DNA from: Candidatus Sabulitectum sp.
GTDB lineage: Bacteria; Fermentibacterota; Fermentibacteria; Fermentibacterales; Fermentibacteraceae
DNA length: 13,307 nt
Reading direction: 5' to 3'
Assembly (NCBI GenBank): GCA_023145935.1
Contig: JAGLDB010000034.1
Coordinates: forward strand, 1 to 13,307
Shown here: one piece after another, positions 8,801 through 13,307 of the stretch
How positions within the stretch are numbered: the first letter of the stretch is position 1
Layout: each line of letters opens with the position of its first letter
Position numbers and translations under genes: made by a program
Notes under the pieces: model-generated
What the model saw: only the letters and a program-made list of their open reading frames with translations
Database searches by the model: none
Told to the model about the DNA's origin: nothing

Positions 8801-9434
8801 CCAGCCTGGAATCAACATCCTGGTCGATCAGTTCGATGGGAATAAGACCCTGATCTGATGCTTCCATAAGCAGCAGACGGGCAAGCGTAGTTTTACCTGC
8901 TCCCGGCGGCCCGGAAAGACATACAAAACCTCTGTCCTTGAGTATTTCTGAAGCAGTTACAAGACTTTCGCTATCGATGGATTCACCGGCAACACCGTTC
9001 CAGGATCGTATTAGATCGTCACCGGAAGGATAGAGTGTCATACCTCTGTCTGTGGCCGATATCCATTCCTGAACCGAGTTGTGAAAAATGGAAACAAGAT
9101 TTCTCTGATCTTTGAAAGTCCAGCACCTGTTCCACTCTTCCAACTTGGCGAAAATTGGTTCAGAAAATGAAGGTTCCCCTGCAACAAGAGCACCAACCGG
9201 AACTCCCGATCTGAACAGAGAAAAGAACATTGATCTCGCCAGAGCGGAAGGGCTGGTTCCAATCAACAGCAGAGCAGCGTCAGGCCTTGAAGTTTCGGAA
9301 TCAGTCACCAGCTTCAATCTGTCGGCCCATTCAGGCAGACGCAACTTTCCGGCTTCCGAAACCACAACAGAACGCTCACTATCTGGAAGAGTACAACTAT
9401 CAACCCAGATAAGTAATTCAAAACTATGAGCCAT
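5820..9434 (-). CDS. Multidomain regulator: P-loop NTPase, HEAT repeats and C-terminal RsbU/SpoIIE-type PP2C phosphatase
   Basis: A 1204-residue cytoplasmic fusion. Residues 1-125 are an alternating beta/alpha domain I cannot name (hydrophobic strands near 5-11, 52-58 and 77-84). Residues 160-290 are a P-loop NTPase: Walker A GPPGAGKTT (175-183), Walker B ALLFDID (223-229) and a sensor-like ILTSS (261-265), closest in look to STAND-type ATPases. Residues about 300-510 are mostly helical. From about 511 to 950 HEAT-like repeats recur with xSVRxxxx helices (DPSVR 522-526 and 790-794, ERSVR 823-827, DSTVR 855-859, DASVR 889-893, SENVR 924-928). Residues 966-1204 are a PP2C phosphatase: AEELSTARKIQMGLLP linker, GGDYYDF (Asp1005), IADVAGKG (Asp1023), YTDGITE (Asp1142) and DDRT (Asp1195), all metal ligands present. 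It follows STAS and HATPase genes, so it probably dephosphorylates the STAS protein when the NTPase/HEAT part is activated. The ATG has GGAG 5 bp upstream. Confidence 0.92.
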   Translation of the reverse strand: MAHSFELLIWVDSCTLPDSERSVVVSEAGKLRLPEWADRLKLVTDSETSRPDAALLLIGTSPSALARSMFFSLFRSGVPVGALVAGEPSFSEPIFAKLEEWNRCWTFKDQRNLVSIFHNSVQEWISATDRGMTLYPSGDDLIRSWNGVAGESIDSESLVTASEILKDRGFVCLSGPPGAGKTTLARLLLMEASDQGLIPIELIDQDVDSRLVEMKLRGPDDCALLFDIDSIRRMTVIHPLHLFHSVFTMILKSTDSRRRVILTSSDPRIAGLFSLFGDAHVELPSPDTNRQWRVDQGQRALESFRDLDLLAKAELVLLSLFEPIVSETTFKNSLLEIWSRLHFLIRETFPSTETLEEMYNETKARKGIPPFRRLTVNGETHLCSGDIIILDAVDKGMAELSGAGSPLVRVVMETLLNGENTEQRRAGYNIAHMYRYLSSSEKSRLLFTASRESQIEGLNDFFSMLLADREAFDRAAEGLCRHVIESGSVEIRRALSRSQGVPWLRKDHYFRELVEATSTDPDPSVRASLLMSIDMWGVSGDPGGFVKRFLDDPSNAVSKGVLIYLGRKFPDLDPREMEIVNSALDTGETSQLMNLVFGLMNRQLGEFEEESCDLLWFLMQRLPSGGRGLVASNIGARIRFFGSTIRNTLFSDISEDDIRTVAQCMLMNYKDLTAGEKTTLWKLLSENMPQSSEMAAMVLPYIRILDDSEQVELLRIVLASERYGAREALAELLAVGRSDVAEIAVVVVERLQEKGSVEERSRLAWFILWNRESLPASVDDLLTDLSRDLDPSVRKTVASGIRRLGSMTKENFVLLNRLAVDDERSVRAVAGEALAEFSRPGLISEEILSLAVDTDSTVRTAVLRGISNSPFLKTEDKAEFYLRAFEDSDASVRLQAIGAIEKLSSLGTISGLIEKITMLLGDRSENVRNAVARLVTSHPSITTSRELRERLPDLYLGRLTTGDSLAEELSTARKIQMGLLPAEAPRYENYTIAVYYNPAKEVGGDYYDFFQLPDGNLGLAIADVAGKGIPAALTMAGMKGTLGASVRSLFDIGQIMKRVNSELTTEGEVSGLVGLFYSVLNTQDGLLTYCNAGHNPPFLVSRTGDIRFLEEGGLLMGVHKSADYSFGTVQFHPGDVLVLYTDGITETMDSNDVEFDVSGLTDAVLEYRDLNAEQIVARVLKAMNFHGQGSVQADDRTLVVIKHR

Positions 9435-9444
9435 CAGTACTCCG

Positions 9445-9861
9445 TCAGCTGAGCGGCCAGATCAGTGTAGCTCTGGTTTTTCCTTCAGGATTCAAACCGT
9501 AATCCAACCAGCGAGCAAGATTCCGTGCAATGAGAACGCCCCTGCCACGGCTGCTTATCAGCTCATCTCCCTCACCGGGCTCATGACCAAGACCCGCCTC
9601 CGGCTGCCAGGAACCGCAATCGTCAACCATAAACTGTATCCGTCCGGAATAAACATCAATATAGATCGTCACAAGTTTCCCGGGATCTCCGCCATTGCCG
9701 TGCTCCATGGCATTCTTGACCACTTCCATTACGGAAATAGACAGACCGGTGACATCTTCCTCGCTTACTCCAGAGGCAATACCGATCTTCTCCACGAATG
9801 TCTGCACTGATTCCACAATTGTGTCATCGCTCGGAATCTTGAGAATTATCCCCTTAAGCAA
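9445..9861 (-). CDS. RsbW/SpoIIAB-like anti-sigma serine kinase (HATPase_c)
   Basis: A 138-residue GHKL-fold ATPase that in this family phosphorylates a STAS antagonist and binds a sigma factor or other target. The N box is VMEVVKNAMEHGN (44-56; Glu46, Asn50, His54), the G1 box VDDCGSW (79-85, Asp81), and the G2 box RGRGVLIARNL (105-115). There is no histidine-phosphotransfer region or membrane segment, so it is not an ordinary sensor kinase. It begins with TTG at 9861, 2 bp after the STAS stop, with AAGGA 6 bp upstream, and the phosphatase gene follows 10 bp after its stop. The order STAS-kinase-phosphatase on one transcript argues strongly for a partner-switching circuit. The target is not in the window. 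Confidence 0.92.
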   Translation of the reverse strand: MLKGIILKIPSDDTIVESVQTFVEKIGIASGVSEEDVTGLSISVMEVVKNAMEHGNGGDPGKLVTIYIDVYSGRIQFMVDDCGSWQPEAGLGHEPGEGDELISSRGRGVLIARNLARWLDYGLNPEGKTRATLIWPLS

Positions 9862-9863
9862 GA

Positions 9864-10208
9864 CTATTCCTTAAGACTGGCGAGAGCTTCACTTTCATCA
9901 GTGAATGTCTCGAAGATTGTTATAAGCTTGGTTATGATGAAAAGCTCGTGGATTTTCTTGGTTGCATTAAGAATTGCCATTCTGCCACCTTCTCTTGCAA
10001 GAGAAGTATGTCCACTGACAAGAACACCAAGACCGGAACTGTCCATCCAGGCTACACGTCCCAGATCAAGAAGAACATTACCTCTAGCTTTACTGACCGC
10101 TGTCTGAAAAACAGATTTAAGATCCATCAGATCAGGTCCACTAATTACCTTGCCACTCAACCGTATCACCATCACGCCATCTTTGATCTCTTCTTTGATT
10201 TTCAACAT
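9864..10208 (-). CDS. STAS-domain anti-sigma factor antagonist (RsbV/SpoIIAA-like)
   Basis: 114 residues, one STAS domain and nothing else. In its dephosphorylated form this family binds the HATPase kinase and releases the kinase's target; phosphorylation on a serine in the DSSGL loop switches it off. The loop is WMDSSGLGV (54-62), so Ser57 or Ser58 is the likely site (Ser58 in SpoIIAA). The flanking VLLDLGRV strand and a GRMAILN strand fit the fold. The gene has AGGAGG just upstream of ATG 10208, but only 3 bp away; the next codon is TTG, 6 bp from the same site, and could be used instead. It is the first gene of the switch module, after the largest gap (68 bp) in the array, so transcription may restart here. 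Confidence 0.94.
   Translation of the reverse strand: MLKIKEEIKDGVMVIRLSGKVISGPDLMDLKSVFQTAVSKARGNVLLDLGRVAWMDSSGLGVLVSGHTSLAREGGRMAILNATKKIHELFIITKLITIFETFTDESEALASLKE
9868..9872 (-). promoter_or_regulatory. Ribosome binding site deciding the TTG start of the HATPase gene
   Basis: AAGGA, 6 bases before TTG 9861, overlaps the last codons of the STAS gene. The junction reads stop, TC, TTG, the same as at the NapH-like/TlpA-like junction. Confidence 0.75.
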
Positions 10209-10222
10209 CTGCCTCCTGTTAG

Positions 10223-10252
10223 AGAATAGCCAACTACCTGCGTACTTATCAA
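10223..10252 (-). promoter_or_regulatory. Possible sigma70-type promoter for the partner-switch module
   Basis: In the 68-bp gap before the STAS gene, minus-strand TTGATA (10252-10247) and TATTCT (10228-10223) are separated by 18 bp. The match is partial: four bases of each hexamer fit the consensus. The start point would fall only about 10 bases before the AGGAGG, giving a very short leader. Read-through from upstream could also supply these genes. Weak evidence. Confidence 0.28.
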
Positions 10253-10276
10253 GAATAGAGAATTACCGGAGCAATG

Positions 10277-11281
10277 TCACGAGCATAACACAAAATCCAC
10301 CCAGTTAACCAGACCTTTACCCTGAAGAAAGTTCTTAATAGAGCCTGCTGCGCCTGGCTTTCTGGATGCAACGATCAGGGGAAGACCATTAGACTTCTCC
10401 CATTCTGTGATACCGATTACTGGTCTTTCGCACAACCATCTCTCCACAGGGACAGGAGACGGAGATAGAAAAGCCTCAATATGAAAGCCCTGCTTTTTGA
10501 TCTCCTTGCCCAGCCTGCGAGCCGCCTGGCCGGACCCTGCCACATAAACTCTTTTACCGGCAAGACATGGTACATGCTCCAGATAAAGAGCCTTTGTTCT
10601 GTAGAATGATGTAAGAGAGTACATGGAACTGGTTCTGCTGAACCTGTCTGATCGTTCGCGCCACGCTAAAAGTACTCTGGGCACCCTGACAAACCTGAAA
10701 CCATTACTCCAGAGCCTTAACCACAACTCGTAATCCTCAGGAAGACCAAGATCTGCATAGCCTCCTGCGCTTGTAACTGCCTCTCTGCTGTAAAAAGCAG
10801 TGGGGTGCGGAATGGGACTTTCTACAAACAAATTATGTTCTATCTGAATGGAGGATTCCAGACTGTTGATCCAGTTTTCGTACGATCTGTAGCCGGAGCT
10901 GACCTCCTGATCAGGAAAGCTTCTCACTCTGCAGGAAACTACAGTTTTTTCTCCATAATCCTCAGCCAATGCATGCTGCAAAGCCAATCTGGCCGGGTGA
11001 CAGATGTCATCACTGTCAAACCTTGCTATCCATTTACCAGTAGCAACAGAAAGCCCGTAGTTAAGAGAGGAAACAAGACCATGTCCACCTGAGAAGAGTC
11101 TGAAACGCGAATCCTGTCTGCAGAATTCTTCAGCGATCTTCCGGGAATTATCGGAAGAGCCGTCATCAACCATTATCACTTCAAAGTTATCAAAGGTCTG
11201 AGAAACCAGGGACTCCAGAGCTGCTGCAATAAACCTGTCTGCGTCCTTAAATGGAAACAACACTGAAACTGATGGAGACAC
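10277..11281 (-). CDS. Family 2 glycosyltransferase with C-terminal Rossmann-like domain
   Basis: Inverting GT-A transferase, probably cytoplasmic, adding a sugar from a nucleotide donor to a lipid-linked or surface glycan. 334 residues. The N-terminal strand VSVLFPFKDA, VDDGSSD (38-44), the metal-binding DSDD (89-92) and LPEDYELWLRLW (180-191, the usual catalytic ED segment) define GT2. After about residue 240 comes a second domain: RVYVAGSGQAARRLGKEI (244-261) looks like the nucleotide-binding start of a PglD/sugar-modifying Rossmann fold, then strands such as PLIVASR (301-307). No membrane helix is seen. The start is GTG at 11281, 3 bp after the thioredoxin gene's stop, with only a weak ribosome site, so translational coupling is likely. 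Donor and acceptor are unknown. Confidence 0.88.
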   Translation of the reverse strand: MSPSVSVLFPFKDADRFIAAALESLVSQTFDNFEVIMVDDGSSDNSRKIAEEFCRQDSRFRLFSGGHGLVSSLNYGLSVATGKWIARFDSDDICHPARLALQHALAEDYGEKTVVSCRVRSFPDQEVSSGYRSYENWINSLESSIQIEHNLFVESPIPHPTAFYSREAVTSAGGYADLGLPEDYELWLRLWSNGFRFVRVPRVLLAWRERSDRFSRTSSMYSLTSFYRTKALYLEHVPCLAGKRVYVAGSGQAARRLGKEIKKQGFHIEAFLSPSPVPVERWLCERPVIGITEWEKSNGLPLIVASRKPGAAGSIKNFLQGKGLVNWVDFVLCS

Positions 11282-11284
11282 CAG

Positions 11285-12073
11285 CTATCTCATGCTCTCG
11301 AAAGCGGAACGAAGTTCCTCAGGTGTGCCCACAGGCCGATTACAGGCACCACCAACACAGAGTTGTGCGTATGGCCATCCGGAATCGGGCAGATATGCTT
11401 CAGCTATTGTAATGGAATCTTCAGAAACTGTCGGGTCAAGCACATCAAAACCTTCAGCACCTGCAATTGCAACAGCCTCCGCCGTCAGAGCTTCCACAGC
11501 AGAGTCACCGGCAGGACCAACCACATATATGTGTATCTCGGTTTCCTCTTCAATAACCTCAACACTGCCACTGGATGCTCCCGCCATTGCTGAAACAAAC
11601 CATTCAGAGCTTCGAGCACCTATTGCTCTTGCTGTTTCTTCTCCCGAACCGTTAAGGATCAGAGTCATTGGAAGAGCGTCAGCAAGTTCGAAACGATCTG
11701 CCAGCACCCTGGCTTCTTCTGATGAAAGCCATACTACGGTAATTCCGATGGGATTGTTCTCGCGGAAGAACTCCAGAGTAGACAGTTCAGGGTCTCCCAT
11801 ATCCACTGCGATAAACACAGCTTCGTCTCTCAGCTCAGCCGCCATTTGCTCCAGCAGAGGCATCTCTCTGACACATGGCCCACACCATGTGGCCCAGAAG
11901 TTTATCAGAACAGGTTTTCCCACAGAAGCGGAAAGAATGCTGTCCAGAGAAGCAATGCCTGTGACCAGAACACCGTTTACCGAAGAGCCTGCAGGACCAT
12001 GGTGTGACAATGAAACAACAAATACAGGAATGATCAAAATCACAACAAGCGGTATCCAAAGATGTTTTTTCAA
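11285..12073 (-). CDS. TlpA-like membrane-anchored thioredoxin with C-terminal extra domain
   Basis: Probable periplasmic thiol-disulfide reductase. From TTG 12073 the protein has 262 residues: a short basic start (MKKH), one hydrophobic helix (about 5-21) as anchor or signal, then a thioredoxin fold with ATWCGPC (61-67, redox Cys64 and Cys67) and the cis-proline segment ALPMT (133-137). Residues about 175-262 add a module with a strand HIYVVGPAGD and a terminal pattern CVGGACNRPVGTPEEL (Cys239, Cys244), resembling the end of YyaL/SPATA20 proteins. I chose TTG 12073 over the longer frame beginning at 12145: it starts directly before the membrane helix, has AAAGGG 6 bp upstream and sits 2 bp after the ferredoxin stop, whereas 12145 would overlap that gene by 70 bp. 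Probably works with the NapH-like protein in electron or disulfide delivery. Confidence 0.87.
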   Translation of the reverse strand: MKKHLWIPLVVILIIPVFVVSLSHHGPAGSSVNGVLVTGIASLDSILSASVGKPVLINFWATWCGPCVREMPLLEQMAAELRDEAVFIAVDMGDPELSTLEFFRENNPIGITVVWLSSEEARVLADRFELADALPMTLILNGSGEETARAIGARSSEWFVSAMAGASSGSVEVIEEETEIHIYVVGPAGDSAVEALTAEAVAIAGAEGFDVLDPTVSEDSITIAEAYLPDSGWPYAQLCVGGACNRPVGTPEELRSAFESMR

Positions 12074-12075
12074 GA

Positions 12076-12951
12076 CTAACCCTTTACGGAATGGGAAATA
12101 GCATTCACAGGACATACTTTCTCGCATCGTCCACATCTTATACATTCTGCACTTGCCGGGGTTTTATATATCTCAATTCCCATGGGGCATACAGTTGCAC
12201 ACTTCCCGCAGCTTACACATGCATCCGATACATGCATACGGAAAACAGAGACTTTTCCAAGAATGCCCCAGGCTGCGCCAAGCGGGCAGAGAGTACGGCA
12301 GAATGGCCGCTCTACAACCATTGCCCATAACAATATCAGAACTGCCACGGCCGACTTCCACCAGAACAGGAATCCAAGCTGAAACACTCCGTCCGAAGCG
12401 GCCACCAGCGGCCACCCCGCAAGTATAGTTCCCGCCGGGCAGACTGCCTTGCAGAACCAGGGGTCTCCAGACCCTCCGGCAACCGGGCGAAGAAAGGCAG
12501 GAAGGGCAAAAACCAGAAGAAAAAGCATTGCATACTTTGCCGGTCTCAGCGACTCCTGGAATGACATTCTGGGCAGAGGTATCTTGTAAAGAAGTTCCTG
12601 CAACAATCCGAACGGGCAGAACCAGCCACAGACGAATCTGCCTGCAAGCAGACCAACCATGGCAATAAACCCCACAACACCCAGCACGATAACAGCATCA
12701 GCTCTTCCAGCAGCCAGCATACCCCAGAAGTTAGGGGTTGCAAGTATGGACTGCAGCGTGCCGGCAGGACAGGCAAGAACACTTGACGGACAACTGTAGC
12801 AGTGAAGCCCTGGAATCATGGCTGCTTTTGAAGCTCCTGTATAAATGGAACCGTCAACCCAGCCGGTAAGATGCAGGTTAGTGGCCAGCAGGGTTGCCAG
12901 CTGCACAGTTTTCCTGAACACGGAGTGCCGCGCTAACCTATTCCTATGCAT
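12076..12951 (-). CDS. NapH/MauN-like polytopic membrane ferredoxin (4Fe-4S)
   Basis: Membrane electron-transfer protein, 291 residues. Four to five hydrophobic stretches (about 88-104, 141-153, 172-183, 200-213) alternate with cysteine motifs: HCYSCP and ACPAG (Cys51, 54, 61), VCGWFCPFG (Cys108, 112), FCKAVCPAG (167, 171) and FCRTLCPLG (218, 222). The C-terminus carries two ferredoxin-type clusters: CVSCGKCATVC (245-255) and CIRCGRCEKVC (270-280). This is the NapH/YccM-type architecture that passes electrons from quinol or a donor across the membrane to a redox partner. Here the neighbours are a thioredoxin-like protein and a CXXC peptide, not a nitrate reductase, so reduction of disulfides or another acceptor is inferred. 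The ATG at 12951 overlaps the preceding small frame by 19 bp and has only a weak ribosome site; GTG within the first 12 codons is an alternative. Confidence 0.9.
   Translation of the reverse strand: MHRNRLARHSVFRKTVQLATLLATNLHLTGWVDGSIYTGASKAAMIPGLHCYSCPSSVLACPAGTLQSILATPNFWGMLAAGRADAVIVLGVVGFIAMVGLLAGRFVCGWFCPFGLLQELLYKIPLPRMSFQESLRPAKYAMLFLLVFALPAFLRPVAGGSGDPWFCKAVCPAGTILAGWPLVAASDGVFQLGFLFWWKSAVAVLILLWAMVVERPFCRTLCPLGAAWGILGKVSVFRMHVSDACVSCGKCATVCPMGIEIYKTPASAECIRCGRCEKVCPVNAISHSVKG
12080..12085 (-). promoter_or_regulatory. Ribosome binding site deciding the TTG start of the TlpA-like gene
   Basis: AAAGGG ends 6 bases before TTG 12073 and lies in the last codons of the NapH-like gene. It favours the short form with the membrane helix at the very N-terminus. 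Confidence 0.65.
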
Positions 12952-13058
12952 TCCAGACAGATATTCGTTGCTTTAGAGAGTATTGCAGCAGGGTCACCGA
13001 AAACATATCCGGCTACCACCAGCAGAAACGCTGTAATAAGAAGGATGATCCTGAAAGA
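12933..13058 (-). CDS. Tiny CXXC membrane peptide (CD1871A-like); start unresolved
   Basis: A frame of about 40 residues ending in NICLECIGIG, after one hydrophobic helix (IILLITAFLLVVAGYVFG) and a short amphipathic stretch (PAAILSKA). This matches my memory of the CD1871A family: roughly 40-45 residues, one transmembrane helix and a terminal CLECIGIG, encoded beside a 4Fe-4S membrane protein and a TlpA-like protein, exactly as here. The stop at 12933 lies inside the NapH-like gene. The start is a puzzle: no ATG, GTG or TTG occurs in frame between the tRNA end (13061) and the helix, so initiation may use a near-cognate ATT (13037) behind AGGA, or a start inside or before the tRNA. The span given is the part free of the tRNA. 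The function (redox coupling to the neighbours) is inference. Confidence 0.55.
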   Translation of the reverse strand, partial: SFRIILLITAFLLVVAGYVFGDPAAILSKATNICLECIGIG

Positions 13059-13060
13059 AG

Positions 13061-13135
13061 TGGAGGCGACGACCAGAGTCGAACTGGTGAATGGTGGATT
13101 TGCAGTCCACTGCCTTACCACTTGGCCACGTCGCC
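13061..13135 (-). tRNA. tRNA-Cys (GCA anticodon), CCA encoded
   Basis: Read on the minus strand, GGCGACG at 13135-13129 pairs with CGTCGCC at 13071-13065 as the acceptor stem. The anticodon arm is GTGGA-CTGCAAA-TCCAC with anticodon GCA, and the T arm is ACCAG-TTCGACT-CTGGT. The unpaired base before CCA is T (13064), the identity element for cysteine tRNAs, and CCA is encoded (13063-13061). The D arm GCC-AAGTGGTAA-GGC fits. 75 nt in total. It sits directly before the CXXC peptide frame and has its own promoter. Confidence 0.96.
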
Positions 13136-13160
13136 TTTTTTTCTTATTCATAGGGTCGCA

Positions 13161-13189
13161 ATCATACAAAATGCACAAAAATAAAACAA
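13161..13189 (-). promoter_or_regulatory. Promoter of tRNA-Cys (sigma70-type)
   Basis: Minus strand TTGTTT (13189-13184) and TATGAT (13166-13161) are exactly 17 bp apart. The -10 matches consensus in five of six bases. It is followed by the GC-rich TGCGACCC, a discriminator typical of stringently controlled stable-RNA promoters. Predicted start near 13154, about 20 bases before the tRNA 5' end. The same transcript could continue into the redox cassette. Confidence 0.7.
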
Positions 13190-13193
13190 GACG

Positions 13194-13307
13194 CTAAGAC
13201 CCGTCTACCCAGTCAAGCCCTACCCAGAAGCCTTCTTCCCATGTCATATCACCAAGAGGCGTATCAATGGTTGGAACCATGAACATCTGGAGTCTTCCAA
13301 GGTGATC
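13194..13307 (-). CDS. 3' end of an unrecognised gene (37 C-terminal residues)
   Basis: An open frame enters at 13307 and ends at TAG 13196-13194. It is rich in tryptophan and aromatic residues (MTWEEGFWVGLDWVDGS at the C-terminus) and has no cysteine. The family cannot be judged from 37 residues; a beta-rich secreted or outer-membrane protein is possible but unproven. Its stop lies 4 bp before the -35 of the tRNA promoter. The other two minus-strand frames are less coherent. Confidence 0.55.
   Translation of the reverse strand, partial: DHLGRLQMFMVPTIDTPLGDMTWEEGFWVGLDWVDGS

Noticed and set aside
5820..9434. Phage-defence STAND (Avs-like) protein
   Set aside because: P-loop plus repeat layout is reminiscent, but the C-terminal active PP2C domain and neighbouring STAS/HATPase genes point to signalling. 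No nuclease or other toxic effector is visible.
11292..12101. Plus-strand 269-residue open frame antisense to the TlpA-like gene
   Set aside because: Low-complexity Ser/Ala/Thr-rich shadow of a well-supported coding frame on the other strand; no domain and no ribosome site.
11285..12145. TlpA-like protein starting at ATG 12145 (286 residues)
   Set aside because: It would overlap the NapH-like gene by 70 bp and add a 24-residue polar segment before the membrane helix. TTG 12073 has better ribosome-site spacing and gives a normal N-terminus.
13050..13150. Mobile-element attachment site at the tRNA 3' end
   Set aside because: No integrase, no direct repeat of the tRNA 3' end elsewhere in the window, and the same operon style continues past it.
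12933..13178. Longer 81-residue version of the CXXC peptide beginning at 13178
   Set aside because: It starts upstream of and inside the tRNA promoter -10 region and reads across the whole tRNA. The start codon would precede the predicted transcript start.
1..13307. CRISPR arrays, insertion sequences, riboswitches, rho-independent terminators
   Set aside because: Scanned by eye and none supported: no spaced repeats, no terminal inverted repeats, no transposase, and no clear hairpin plus T run on the transcribed strand.

Overview
The window is a near-continuous run of genes, all read on the minus strand. They lie end to end, with overlaps of a few bases or gaps mostly under 30 bp, so transcription runs from the high coordinates toward position 1. 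No gene-free stretch exceeds 300 bases. The largest gap inside the run is about 68 bp, at 10209-10276. Many starts are TTG or GTG with a good Shine-Dalgarno, and GC content is moderate by eye. The gene set fits an anaerobic, Gram-negative-type bacterium: an AmgK/MurU-type cell-wall sugar pathway, NapH-like and TlpA-like redox proteins, an iron-sulfur-type TrpRS and a PP2C/STAS/HATPase partner switch. The mix resembles uncultured FCB-type candidate phyla, but I cannot place it with confidence.

Layout in transcription order. (1) 13307-13194: the 3' end of an unrecognised gene. (2) 13189-13061: a strong promoter and tRNA-Cys(GCA) with encoded CCA. (3) 13058-11285: a redox cassette of a tiny CXXC membrane peptide, a NapH-like membrane ferredoxin and a TlpA-like thioredoxin with an unusual C-terminal module. 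(4) 11281-10277: a family 2 glycosyltransferase with an added Rossmann-like domain. (5) 10208-5820: a three-gene partner-switching module, made of a STAS antagonist, a HATPase (RsbW-like) kinase and a 1204-residue protein that joins an unassigned N-terminal domain, a P-loop NTPase, HEAT repeats and a SpoIIE/RsbU-type PP2C phosphatase. (6) 5793-1826: a metabolic group of SAM hydroxide adenosyltransferase, GH57 hydrolase, a small Cys-rich basic protein, a MurU-like nucleotidyltransferase and an AmgK-like sugar kinase. (7) 1808-1: trpS and the N-terminal 270 codons of cysS.

The most notable element is module 5. The NTPase/HEAT part probably senses a signal and gates the phosphatase. The phosphatase would dephosphorylate the STAS protein, which would then bind the RsbW-like kinase. 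No sigma factor is encoded in the window, so the output is unknown. Module 6 pairs an anomeric sugar kinase with a nucleotidyltransferase, the known arrangement of the peptidoglycan-recycling shunt to UDP-MurNAc. The tRNA-Cys/CXXC-peptide junction is also odd, because the peptide frame has no ATG, GTG or TTG at its expected N-terminus downstream of the tRNA.
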